Shown here one piece after another: positions 22,630 to 34,104 of a DNA stretch of 64,000 nt. This DNA is from Antennarius striatus. Its lineage: Eukaryota; Chordata; Actinopteri; Lophiiformes; Antennariidae. Made by a program: the position numbers and the translations under genes. Each line of letters opens with the position of its first letter. Position 1 is the stretch's first letter. Below the pieces are notes generated by a model that did no database searches, was not told the origin of the DNA, and was given only the letters and a program-made list of their open reading frames with translations. The stretch is taken from NCBI RefSeq assembly GCF_040054535.1, contig NC_090796.1, forward strand, positions 7,934,501 through 7,998,500, written 5' to 3'.

Positions 22630-23389
22630 AATTGTTGCCCAACCAGAATATGGCACATATTGTGATGTGATGCACTGTCCTTAAACCCCACTCTTCCTGT
22701 AATGTCTTGAGATTTGACAACAAATCGTTTGTAATTGTGTTTACACATGATTGCTCAACCTGCATAGAATGCTGACAATAGCTGTCATGAGATTCAGAGC
22801 CATTACGTCAACGTAATGTTTTCGCTGCCATCTTTATGGAGAATTACTGCATTCACGTGATGCTGAATGAGGATGAACAAATGATTTAAGCTCCAGCTGA
22901 GAGTTGTGCTGATGAAGTGATTGAGAATCACTTGATACACGAATAGACTTGTGAGTGGACCTTTTGTAACAAGATGCATGGTATCGTAGATCAAGGCACA
23001 CATGGTCTGTATCTCTTATTTCCACCAATAATCTTTCATCATTCGTAATTCATTCATTCATTTCAATTCTTGTTGCTGTTGAGAGCTTTTCTGCATCAGT
23101 TTCATTAGTAAGTAGCCTCTCTAATTTCTTTGCTGATGCTTCGCTTCTCATTTTCATTCCACAGTGAATAATTTCTTTTTCTGATAAAGCATAAACTAAT
23201 CTCCCTGAACTACAGCCAAGCTCTCCAAAAGTTGATCTCGGAAGAAGTTCATGGTTTTTGGAGATAAATCAAATGTAACATCCTTTTCTTATATACAAAC
23301 ATATCTGATTCTACATAGGGCCAATTACACACGTTTAGGTTATTATCATTGATACAAAAAATTCTATAAATGCACATTCACCACCCTAA
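22630..23389. other. Intergenic; no gene recognised
   Basis: Unique-looking AT-rich sequence. No coding exon or repeat family was recognised. Confidence 0.5.
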
Positions 23390-23587
23390 ATGTTACACAA
23401 CATACAATCAGTATTATTTCAGGTGAATGAAGGCTTTCATCCTCAGTCATCTCCAAGAAAAACAACCTTCTATCATTTGGGAGTGAATTTTGTCCCTGTC
23501 TGTGAAGGAAAAGGTCAGCCTTCCCCTCCAACAGTTTATCAAAGCATAAATCTAAGATGCAGACAAAGTCAAAATACCATTTTTTAA
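23390..23587 (+). pseudogene. Possible cytoplasmic-tail remnant of a CD300/pIgR-like receptor
   Basis: The open frame ends in PPTVYQSINLRCRQSQN followed by a stop. TVYQSIN has the ITIM-like form xxYxxI and resembles the repeated VYQSLN-type tails of fish CD300/pIgR-like receptors, as recalled from the family. No transmembrane segment was seen before it. On its own the match is short. It gains weight from immunoglobulin-like remains on the same strand at 26.3-27.1 kb. Confidence 0.35.
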
Positions 23588-23633
23588 ATGTGACTGACTA
23601 TATTCACTGGGGTTACTGTATCAATTATGACAG

Positions 23634-23820
23634 ATGAACCATTAGCCCGCAGTGCACTGGCGTCGCCCGGAGTTTCCCCTGCCTCACACCCAAGCCAGCT
23701 GGGATATAGACTCCTGCGATGCGCTACGCCGGACAAAGCAGACGAAAATGAATGAATGAACGAATGAATGAACGAATGAACGAACGAAGAAATGAACGAA
23801 TGAATGAATGAACCATTAGC
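23634..23820 (+). mobile_element. Short retroposon with (GAAT)n tail and 13-bp target duplication
   Basis: ATGAACCATTAGC occurs at 23634-23646 and again at 23808-23820, a perfect direct repeat flanking 23647-23807. The insert begins near CCGCAGTGCACTGGCGTCG, carries AGCTGGGATATAGACTCC and ends in a GAAT/GAAC tail. It matches a common teleost repeat (LINE-tail or SINE type, exact class uncertain). A second copy in reverse orientation lies at 37802-37990. Confidence 0.8.
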
Positions 23821-26320
23821 ATCAAGACTCTGCTCACCAGATGTCATGGAAACTGATGACATGTCTCAGCCAGTTGTGGAGACTGTGTTGTAATCCATGT
23901 TCTTCAGTGAATGATTTGCTTGATTGTTGAAAGTTTTAAAGTGAGACTTCATCCTTTTTTTCAGAGTCACCCTCTCATTACGTTATCAGGATCATCTCTG
24001 ACTTTCCTTTATATTCTGTCATAGGTCTCATAGTTTAATGTCAATGTAGCTGTTGTGTGGGGTTGGATCATTATAGTGTTTCTCGGTAAGGACACAGAGG
24101 GAATGAGATGTCAGCAAACATTACAAACAACAGGTATTATTTATGAACAGGTCATTTTGAGGAAAACTGTATTACTTACATTATCATGATTGCCCTCATT
24201 AATTTGGAATAGAAACTATGTTTGCAAGGTGCACTTTGTCTTCAATTTCTCCAATGAAACATTATATCAGATTACTATACAAATATTTTAAAAAATAAAA
24301 CATTTTGAGTCTCAACTAAATCTTAAGCATTTAGTTCTTAACTAACATCTACTAACCTATTTCACAACCCACCTTAAATACAGTATATGTGTATTTTATC
24401 AATCTCAGGGTTGGAGAGAGAAGGCGCTTGAGATCTGTTTGCATCGGTTATATTCAGTTCTTGGGTGTGGACTGAACTCTACGACAATTTTGATGAGTGT
24501 GTTGACAGGTTTGTATATTTAACTCACTCTGTGTGTGATTGGTTACATGGTACAATTAAATGCTGAGTTTGGGGTTTGACTGAATATAAAAAATTGATTG
24601 TCCATTCTCCAGCTTGTCAATAAGTTCACTCAGACATATTCAACTTTAATCAATAGAATCGATTTAGCACCAGTTTATGTGTCTGTCTTTACCGATCTAG
24701 CTGCAGCACTGTGTTCACTGAAGCTTCAAATGATTGCTATAAAATCCTGCAACAACTCGCAGCCGATTATCCTCCATATGCGAAAAGACAGGAAATATAT
24801 TTTTACATGGATGAGGAAGCAATGAGGTCCAAATAAATAACCCTAAAGTCAATCAGACAATCATCAGTTCAAGAAATGTTTAAATTCAATTATACTTCAT
24901 TTATCATCTGTCATCTCTGCAACCCTCAGTTTATATTCTTATTATGAACACATGTTTGCTGATAAGCAGAGCAGTTTCTTCATATATAGCATCATATTTT
25001 TTTTAAGAATCAAACAAAACTTGAATTTTCTCATTTCTACCAGGCAGTGGAAATGCAGTACCATCAGTTATCTTATCTTGTCTACATTCAGCTGACCTTG
25101 GCATAATAATAACAGGACTGAAGAGCTGAGCTGAGCAGATGCAGTGGACTGCATGTATACAAAAGCAGCCACACTTCCACACATGAATCAATGTGTGAAC
25201 AGCTGATTTCTACTTCATCTCGAAAGAACAATCCATTTGTTTTATCAAAATTATCGAAGAATACTCCAAGTGCTTTTGATCATGTAACACAGGAGGTGGG
25301 AAATGATCAATTCAAAATGGAATTTTTGGTTCCACTGTTCAGGAACAGAAAAAAAATCATCTTAAAACATGAGATAGGGATTAGATTAGATTAGATTAGA
25401 TTAGATTAGATTAGATTAGATTAGATTAGATTAGATTAGATTAGATTAGATTAGATTAGATTAGATTAGATTAGATATGCTAAAATAAAGGAAGGTAAAA
25501 CGTGATAAAACAGTATTAGATGAGTTAAGATTAAAGAAACTAAGATAAGCATCTTTAGGAACTCCTGCACGAAATCAAGAAGTCTTCATTTATTCCATTT
25601 AATTTTAAAATGGGACAAACAGGAACATAGTTGTAAAACTTTCTTTAAATGCATATCTTATTGCAATTCAGAAGTATTTGCATATATTCTTTTAAATGTA
25701 CCCTTAGACATTTTTGTGATGTTAGTTTGTTTATATTCCTTAACGTCACTCAGTAATTCCCACTGATTTCTTATTTAGTTCCGGTGGGCATCTTATAGAG
25801 TGGAATACTAAGAATTTAGCATCCTAAAATAGCCACCCATCTGAAATTGTTGTAGCAAAGTGGATGGACATCCCTGCTCTCTGTACCACCTGCCTTCCTG
25901 TTTACTTATTGATGACCCCGTGTTCTCTGAGGTCTGATACAGCTAGACTGTTGGGGAAGTAGGGAGGAAAGTAACTTGATGTGCTATAGATCCGTTGACT
26001 GCTGTGTGGAGTTGCTGTTGTGCAGCTTGACGTCAGGCATCATACAGTGCTGCTTTGCATATATTGGAGTGACCGGGGCAACTGATTGGTGCTTATGATA
26101 TACTGTATAAAGACTATAATTTTAGATTTTTGTGGTGGTTACATGCAGCACTGCCTCCTGCCCAGGCTCTACAAGCAAACTCACCACTAAACATACAATG
26201 TAATTTTTTTTGCATTTCATTTTTTTGCTTGGGTTGAAAAAAAAAAAAGTATGTATGGCATACGTGTATGACATTCACAAGGTGCTGACAGGTTGAGAGT
26301 GTTACCTATGGACACAGGCC
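23821..26320. other. Intergenic with (GATTA)n; no intact gene
   Basis: Apart from the microsatellite at 25380-25475, no element was identified. Some segments may belong to the decayed receptor gene around them, but none is recognisable enough to place. Confidence 0.45.
25380..25475. repeat. (GATTA)n pentanucleotide microsatellite
   Basis: About nineteen uninterrupted GATTA units. Confidence 0.98.
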
Positions 26321-26321
26321 A

Positions 26322-27060
26322 GTGGTCTTACCTGTTTTCTTTCTTTATGCTAAATATTGTCTAGCTGTCGTTATGGAGGGGAGAGTTATCTCTATAGGCT
26401 CCAGTTCATCAGAGGTGGGGGCAGTTACCCACATTTCTTCTTCTTCAGGTGGTGAACATAAAAACTACTGCAAGTTTCACTCCTGTGAAACTTGGTTGGA
26501 GGATGGAGCTTGGACAAAATCAGATCCCATGAAACTGAACTGTGGATCCAGAGAAAGGGGTGGACTTTTTTCAAGATAAGGCCAAAAAAAGTGCTGACTG
26601 GATTGCTGATTTGAAAATTTTGAACCTTTAACCAAAAATGTCTATAAAGGTTTGTCTCTGAGAAAAGTTCAGGTGTTAGATAACTCGTGGAAAGTTGAGC
26701 CTGTGGAGCGCTGTGGATCTAGAATAGAATAATGATCTCAAGCTATTCTTACTTTGTTCTGACGATCACATTAAAAAATTTGAGTTAAAACCACCGGTAA
26801 CCTTCTGTAAACAGTGAGTTGAAAATATTTTTACCTTTAAAATGCTGGCAGAAAATTTCTTACTCTCACAAAAGGTTTCTATTTTTGAATCCTGCTTTGA
26901 CGTCTACATTTCCAGCGGTGTCCTTGGAGGTCCAGAACATGACCTTTAAGGTGAACAGCCCTCCCTGGCTGTCAGTGTGAAAAGGTTTGAAACACAATGA
27001 AGGACTAAGAATTATTAATTACTCTAAAAAGGGCAGTGGAAAAAAGGCTTTAGCAACCTC
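26322..27060 (+). pseudogene. Degenerate immunoglobulin-domain receptor (CD300/pIgR-like)
   Basis: A frame from 26322 carries pieces in the order expected of a V-type domain of the CD300/CMRF35/pIgR-like family: EGRVISI, then EHKNYCKFHSCETW, then RGGLFS. It meets a stop at about 26577-26579. A +1 shift restores FQDKAKKSADWIADLK, resembling the RFSLxDDKxxxxFTVTIxDL stretch. A second match at about 26738-26785 reads SYSYFVLTITLKNLS, again like xFTVTIxNL, and ends in a stop. A third possible piece at 26915-27000 is weak. The stops and frame shifts argue for a pseudogene, or for exons too diverged to read. The family call is by eye only. No intact transmembrane exon was found. Confidence 0.4.
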
Positions 27061-27662
27061 TATCCTGTGCTGGCAGGCAACTCTATCAGCTTAGCATTTG
27101 AAATGCCAAACATCACAATCCGTGGCTCCTTTGTTTTCTATTCAGACAAGTAAGGAAGGGTGAAATTCATGGAAGCTACACAACTGCAGCAAACTGAGTA
27201 CCTTGTGTGGACAATCTGAGAGATACCGTCTGTTCACCTCTTTAGAACAGGTTGTTCAGCAAGGCCACGCTAATATGTTTCAACAAAAGAACTGGATTAG
27301 ACAAACCAATTTAATCTGCTGCCAGAATGAAATACAGTAAACCATGACCTCAGTAGTATCGACTGAGATGAGGGTCGATATGTACATTACTTGTTTTCTT
27401 CCTTGCATCAGTTAGAAGCTCTTATAGCCCCTCAGGCCAGTCAGCCTTGACAACGTAGTTTCCATCCTCTTCTGCTTGTGATCAGTGAAGCAGAGTCATA
27501 GCTACTGTAGCCACAGTGCTGGTCTGTTCCTGTACCTGTTGGTTGGTCTAGAATGAGAAATATTCAATAATTTAAAGGATTACCATGAAGTTTGGTTCAC
27601 TTTTTGATGCTTCCGATTGAATAATTTTTGCTAATTTTACTTATATCTTAATCTGTCTTCCA

Positions 27663-27933
27663 GCACCTCCATCAAACAACAACAACAATAATAACAACAA
27701 CAACAACAACAATAATAATAATAAGAAGCATAGAGAGGATATTTCATATACAGATGAAGTTGATGTACAACAGCTTGAGGATTGCTGGGAAAATGCAGTC
27801 TTCAGATCAAAGTCAGTGGAGGATTCAACAACAAGAATAACAACAACTAAAACAGTACTGACAACAACAACAACAAAAACAACAACAACAACAACGACTA
27901 AAACAACAGTGACAACAAAAGATCACTTTTAAT
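27663..27933 (+). other. Open 90-codon segment behind a splice acceptor: Asn run, acidic stretch, Thr-rich tail
   Basis: After a TCTTCCAG acceptor an open frame runs PPS, sixteen Asn from an expanded AAC/AAT repeat, then KKHREDISYTDEV, LEDCWENAVFRSK and a Thr-rich stretch of about 40 residues to a stop at about 27931-27933. EDISYTDEV resembles the tyrosine-containing tails of immune receptors. It may be the last exon of the decayed receptor gene, enlarged by (AAC)n/(ACA)n growth, or the open frame may be chance, since CAA repeats rarely form stops. Confidence 0.25.
27675..27725. repeat. (AAC)n/(AAT)n trinucleotide repeat
   Basis: Sixteen AAC and AAT units in a row. A second, less regular ACA-rich tract lies at about 27828-27920. 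Confidence 0.9.
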
Positions 27934-27939
27934 GACTAC

Positions 27940-29560
27940 TTGGAACATTTTCACACCTCCATTCCATTGTTTCTTCAATGTTAGTTACATCTTCAAAGAG
28001 AAAAACGTAAGGTACCTAGAGCTGACTGTAGCAGCAGAAATCCTTTGAATAGACCTTTCTCACTATTTCATGATTACAAGCTTCAAGACTTGTAAGAAAA
28101 AAAATATATATAAAAAAATATACATATACTGTATATATATAAAGCATGCAGGGTTTTCACAAAGATAAGGCAGGACTTTGATCTTGCTCGGAAATGAGGA
28201 ATAAGTGTGTGTGTGTGTGTGTGTGTGTTTTAAGACATGCATAAGTGTTCATGTCAATGAGTAGGATGATGGAATGGAAGGAAATGGAGAGAAATGAGTC
28301 GCTGATTAAACAGCAACACAGATTATACAGAAAACACTAAAACTCTCTCTTCCTGTTAGATGACATTGTAGAAATTATATTTTAGACAGAATATATTTTC
28401 AGTCAAAATCCAACTCAACCTCATGGCTTCACTCGTGAGGCCGCTAGGTAACACAGGTTGTCTGAGCCTGCTTTGAGATACTGGATACACTGGAGAGACA
28501 AGGGAGAGAAAGAGCCACTTTGATCCACTTGAGAGCGTACTCTATCAGTGCTAATGTCTGGTTGATAATGCATACGGCACCCATCTAGTTTACAACCTCA
28601 GTGGAGCATTTGAAGTAATCTGATAATGCTGGGAACGAATGAATGCAAGGGCGCTCTCGGCTCTGAGAACGTAATCTTATTTTCTGCTTTTTTCACTGTC
28701 AAATGTTCTCCCATCTTATCTGATCGGCTTCTAATTGTCAAGACTCTCGTAACCTTGGAGCTATAAGAGGAGTGACTATAGAGCAACGTTTAACAATATG
28801 GATTTCTGACATGCACAAATGCATCATGGTGTTATGGTTTTAAGACGAAACCTAAGAATGTTTTTTTTTTTGTTTCTTGGCTTCACACTGCAAACTGCTA
28901 GTTAAACTAAAACACTGCCCATCCATCATTATATCCATTCGTTCTCAGAGACACGGGGGAAAACATGAACAAAAATGCCTCAGTATTCAAACCCAGAGCA
29001 TTCTTGCTGCTAGGTAACGGTGCTGACTCCTGCAACACCACGCCACCCATATCGGTTTAAGCAGTAGTGCTGTATGACACAGTTGCAGCCAAATGACAAC
29101 AGCATGCTTGCCATAGAAGCAAACTGGGGTCAAACTGGACACACCTGATGGTCTGGAGCACTGGATTGTCTCCAGTTTGGTCTAGTTGTTAGTACAGGCT
29201 TCCACAAAGTTCTTACATCTTACATTTTCCAAAAGTAAGAAAGAAACATAAACTATTCATTGTCTTTCACTCCTGAGCACCAGGGTGGAAGTCAGGGTGG
29301 AGTATCCCACCATGCTGATATTCAACTTCTATTATAGCTCCTGACGGGCTCCTTGGTGGTTAGAAAACAGATGTGCATCAGGTTTCGACTTTGATTTGAT
29401 TAGACTTCCTTATCTGCTGGCAGCGGGCAGGAAAGGGGCCTGGTGACGGCCAGAGATCCACCGCCCAACGGCAGCAAGGCTTCATGTTGGAAACAGAAGT
29501 CCTCAGATGAAAAATAGTAAGTGTAGGCTGCCAACCCTGATCAGTGTGAGATCCCTTCTC
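27940..29560. other. Intergenic; short (GT)n only
   Basis: A short (GT)n lies at 28206-28228. No coding sequence or element family recognised. Confidence 0.5.
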
Positions 29561-30170
29561 CGTGAGAGAGTGGGTGTGCGCGTCCGAGGGAGGCGCGCAG
29601 CTCTTCACTGGCACCTGATGCGCACACATCAGATCCACTCACAGCAATCAACAGATGCGTACGAGTGAATCAACCACGCCATTCTTTTTCTTTTCTTTTT
29701 TTCTTTTTTTTTTGCGCATAAGGGCGCTCAGCTTCTGCAGTTTCTGACCGAATATTTCCAACCACTGCGCCTTTTCGCTTGTGCGTAAATGTGTAGCGCG
29801 CTACGCATCCGCCAATTTCAACTTTGCATAATACGCACGTTATTAATTCGCGTCCTTTTAATGCGTTAAAGTCAGGGAGACGCCACGATCGCGGTGCGTC
29901 TTCGTCAAGTCGTGCTGGCATCGGCAATGTGGTCTAGTTTTCTGGTTGCGTGGAAACTAAGCGGCTGCTATGAGAGGACCCTGAACTGTAAGGGCAATTC
30001 CAGCGGCTAGCAAAGCCTCTCGGCACAAGTTGATCGAGCTGCAAGAGGAGCAGATGGAAACGGGGGAAAAAACACGGACGGAACCGCGTTCTGGGAGCGC
30101 CGTGATCTGCTGGATCCTACTGCTGGACACTTACGAAGCAACGCGTCATGAAAAAGAGGGGGAAAGCGGT
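29561..30170 (+). promoter_or_regulatory. CpG-rich promoter and candidate non-coding first exon of lrrc3c
   Basis: CpG dinucleotides are frequent here and scarce in the flanks, for example GCGCGTCCGAGGGAGGCGCG near 29580 and several further sites to 30150. The segment ends in GAAAGCG followed by GTAAAG at 30169-30174, a usable splice donor. The next + strand gene is lrrc3c, whose coding exon sits behind an acceptor at about 33235. Family members commonly have a non-coding first exon. The transcription start is not visible. Confidence 0.5.
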
Positions 30171-30174
30171 AAAG

Positions 30175-32725
30175 ACTAAGTATGTTGCAAATCTGTTTTT
30201 CTTTCTCATGTTTCACAATTTCTTATTCATAGCACAGCAATTCTTAACCAGTTTTAACGCAGGTTTACTAATGGGATTGGTGCTTCAACAAACACAAGGA
30301 TGCGCTTACTAAAACGGGATGAATGACAAACTTAACACAATAAGGACGCGACGATTTAATCTCCTATCTGCAGTTCATATTCCACCGCATGCATGTTTGT
30401 TAAAAATTGATTTTAAGCTGATGCTTACATTGTTAGACCTGCTCATTTTAAATTTCCTCATTTGTGCCGCCATATATGTAAACTAAAATACAGTTTATCC
30501 GCTTTGGTAAGTAATAAAGTTTGTGTCCAGTATATATCAAAACTGATCAGTTAATTTGAATTTTAATTATAAACACTCTATATTTTATGTCTATCTAAAT
30601 GACATAAAATAGAAAGTTGGATACCCTTTTCTAAGAGTGGGCTTATACTTAATTTTCCTCTTTATTACAACAATATAATTATGTAGGGGAATAAATGGCA
30701 TTTCAGGTGTGGTGGATATCTGCCAGGCAGGTTCTTGCATTAAAGAACAAACAGCTTCGCTTATTCATGATTAGCTGTGAGTTAGAAATCTGATGTGAGC
30801 AGAGTTGAAAGCATTGAAATGGGATTACAGATGCATTAAAAGTCTGTGTTTCAATTTAAAGATGTCAAGGATGCTTTGATATTACCGTTTCTCCCTTTTT
30901 TTTTTTTTTGTCTTGCAAGCCCTCCTAACCTATGTCAGAAAAATGCATCGTCATAACAAATCTGGATTAAATTTAATGCCTCTTATTTTTTGGGTTTGAG
31001 TTCCACTGCTGCTTGGAAATGAGTGCTCCTGAAATAATTGGTGCCAGAGAGTCATTAGTTCCCCACTGACAGCAGTAAATTTATGAAGTGAGAGGCTGAC
31101 CTTTTCAGAGCAATGCATTTGGTGTAAATTAAAACGTGGAGACTTATTTACTGCTGAGTAGGAAATGAGTTGTAGACCACTGATGCAGATTAAGAGGCCT
31201 ATTGATTGATTGCTTTTATTTTCTGCAGGATTGCAGCATATTCTTATGGAAACAATCATAAAAATCTTGCGCCTCATCCAACACCCTCTTTCTACACCTC
31301 TGTCTTTCCTCTCCCATTTACTGGTATCCTTTCCCTGCTAGCTGTCTTCCTTGGCCATCCCTGTGCACCTCCTTCCTTGATATTTCATTGTTGTCAACCG
31401 CTGCCCACGGTGTTGTGCTATACTTGCTTCATCCCTTCTTTCTCTCACAACATGAGCCGGTATGTTCTGTTTCCTTTCTTGCCCACATGGTTTCTCTTCC
31501 ACCAGCCTTTGACTTCTGCTCTCCCCATTATCTCCTGGCAAAATACCAGGTTGGCATACTATTTGATGTGGAAAGTATAGCCTTTAGAATAGCATAATGT
31601 CACCCATTTTAGTTGAGGCAGGCCTTTCTTTTCTGAGCGCTCAATTGTACTTACTCTCTCATACACCCTGCTGATAAAAATGCAAGGAAAACTTTTATTC
31701 TCAATGATGATTTCTGGATAAACTTCTCATGTCAGGGGAAGGTAGAATGCAGGTTCCTAAAAGCTTCATCTGTGCTTTGTTCCAGTGCATCAGCCTCCAT
31801 CTACCCTAATGGCTCATTATTGGAGTTTTCAGGCAGGCATCTCTTAAAGCAGCAGAACACAATGAGCATTATGAGCCGTGCTTCGCAGAAAAAAATCATC
31901 TGTCTCCCTTCACACACACGCATATACACCACTGCTGCTGCCACGCTCCATCCTCTACCCCCCTGCGTCATGTGATACGTAGAAGTACTTTGAGATCGAT
32001 TTCATTTTTTAATCTTGGTAAGTGGATCTTGCTCAGTTTCCAACCATTTGGATTGAATAAAGAAGTCTGGTTGAACTCTTTCTGTCTCAAAGAAGGCAGG
32101 TCATCTCATTGTCTGTTTTGTTGGCCTTGGTGCTGTTTATAACATTAACATTTACCTCAACAGAAGGATTGGGTGACCACCACTGATGCTAACTGACTTA
32201 AGGAGTTTTTCCTTAAGAGGATTAGTAATAGGATAGGAGGTGATCAGCTATTAATGAAGTGTGTTAAGATGGGTACGCTTGCTATTTTCAAAGGCTAACA
32301 TACAAAATAGAATGTAAAAGACATGCAGTCAAGCTTTTACCATTGTTTTATTTGCTGCTCAGGCTAAAGGAACTTATGGACTAGTGATATGACGGGCACT
32401 AATCAGGGAAACTTAACACATTTACTAAAAATGGTTTCATCCTGACTTCATGATGAACCTGTCAAAACTGGAAATTTAGAAGAAGAATCTACAACTCCAA
32501 TGGAGTTGGTGTTAACAGAACACTTTGTTCCTTACGATTTCTCATCACTATGTTAATGTCAGTGTGTGTGTACTGAAATAGCCTGACTGCACGGCAGGGA
32601 TGTCAATTATGAAAGAGGCACAGTGACACCAAAGTATTTTGGGTGCTAGTTTATTGTGCTGGGAATGTTTGATCGCTTCTGGAAATACAACAGAAGAGTA
32701 ACTGTTCATGGCCAGCAAGACACTG

Positions 32726-32788
<63 letters not shown>

Positions 32789-33230
32789 TGTGCACAGCTT
32801 TTCCACTTCCCTCTCACTGCAATTAGATTATGATATTTCCCCACATTTCTTTTTTAAACAGTACAGTGGACTTAAAAGAAGCGATCGTCCATGTTTTCCA
32901 TGACAGACGGTTTTCACAGCACCATCAGCTGTTGTGTTGTTGCACACAGGTCGTGATAGACAATGGCTATGTCAGCATGATGTCATTGCTTTATGTCAAA
33001 TTAAGTAATACCACCTAATTCATTGAGTTTAGAAACCTGAATTTGGAATCACACGATCGTCTGTGTTTTATCGACAAAAACATGATTTTCTACGTTTTAC
33101 TCAGATATAAAAAAAATGTCATCCATTTAGGCAGGTAAATCTGCATCATCACTCTGTTATCATTCTGTGACACGAAACATATTTCTTAACTAAATATCTC
33201 CTCCGTTTAACTTCCTGTTGTTTTCATGTC
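30175..33230 (+). other. Probable lrrc3c intron 1
   Basis: No open frame of note. Contains (GT)n at 32728-32787. Whether additional 5' UTR exons exist cannot be seen. Confidence 0.45.
32728..32787. repeat. (GT)n microsatellite
   Basis: About thirty uninterrupted GT units. Confidence 0.98.
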
Positions 33231-33306
33231 ATAGGTGCAGCAGGTATCAGGGAGGTTGATGATTTCTGCTCCAGCGCCCAGGTAACGTGGAGCATGTCTG
33301 CATCCC

Positions 33307-34104
33307 ATGATGTCTCTACCTGCAGACTGGCTGCTGCGCCACTCAGTGGTCATGTGTTTGCTGCTTCACAGCCTGGTGCTGATGACCTTCTGCTTCCACC
33401 ACGCCGCTACCAGCTGCTCTAAGAGCTGCTACTGCTCTGAGAATGAGAGTGGCGAAAAGACGGTTCGCTGTAGCAACCTGAAGCTCACTGAGATCCCCCC
33501 GGACATCCCTAACGACACACGACGTGTCTACTTGGATTTCAACCTCTTGACCAAGATCCCTTCAAATGCTTTCACAGGTTTGCCCAATCTGGTTGAACTG
33601 GATCTATCTCATAATGCCTTAAACCAGTTAGAGCCAGGTGCATTCAGAGGCCTGGGCTTCTCACTGCAGTTCTTAGACCTTTCTTCAAACAAGTTGGTAA
33701 GGTTTAACCCTGAGTCCTTTGAAGGCCTGCGGGCTCGGACCAACCTAACAAACAACCCATGGCATTGTGACTGCAACCTGCAGATGGCCCTGACCCGGGT
33801 GGACCTGGAGCCAGCGTCGCTGACGGGCATCGTGTGCCAGACCTCCGATCCTGAAGAAACAGGAGTTCAAGGACTTGCCTTCTTGTTGGCACCACACATT
33901 GACCTGTGCGTGGTGATGAAGAGGACTACAGATGTGGCCATGCTGGTCGTCATGTTTGGCTGGTTCACCATGGTCATCTCCTACCTGGTTTACTATGTCA
34001 GGGCCAATCAGGAGGACGCCCGTCGACACTTGGAGTATCTCAAGTCTTTGCCAAGGGGACAGGGCAAGTCGGAGGAGTCTTCCACAATTAGTACGGTAGT
34101 ATAG
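33307..34104 (+). CDS. lrrc3c: Leucine-rich repeat-containing protein 3C-like membrane protein
   Basis: The 265-residue type I membrane protein has a signal peptide of about 36 residues and a cysteine-rich LRR N-cap starting CSKSCYC (Cys37, Cys41, Cys43). About three leucine-rich repeats follow (IPSNAFTGLPNLVELDLSHN), then a C-cap NNPWHCDC, one membrane helix near 208-230, and a tail with YYVRANQEDARRHLEYLKSL, nearly identical across LRRC3, LRRC3B and LRRC3C. It ends in STVV, a class I PDZ-ligand form also found in LRRC3B. The whole protein is in one exon after the acceptor GTCATAG at about 33234-33240. The C paralogue is chosen because human LRRC3C lies near CSF3 and MED24; sequence alone supports only the family. 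Two upstream ATGs precede the start. ATG at 33310 is an equally good start. Function is poorly known. Confidence 0.88.
   Translation: MMSLPADWLLRHSVVMCLLLHSLVLMTFCFHHAATSCSKSCYCSENESGEKTVRCSNLKLTEIPPDIPNDTRRVYLDFNLLTKIPSNAFTGLPNLVELDLSHNALNQLEPGAFRGLGFSLQFLDLSSNKLVRFNPESFEGLRARTNLTNNPWHCDCNLQMALTRVDLEPASLTGIVCQTSDPEETGVQGLAFLLAPHIDLCVVMKRTTDVAMLVVMFGWFTMVISYLVYYVRANQEDARRHLEYLKSLPRGQGKSEESSTISTVV

Noticed and set aside
22583-22646. 9-bp inverted repeat CTGGTTGGG/CCCAACCAG
   Set aside because: Short arms with a 46-base loop at the LINE border; easily due to chance and not a recognised LINE terminus.
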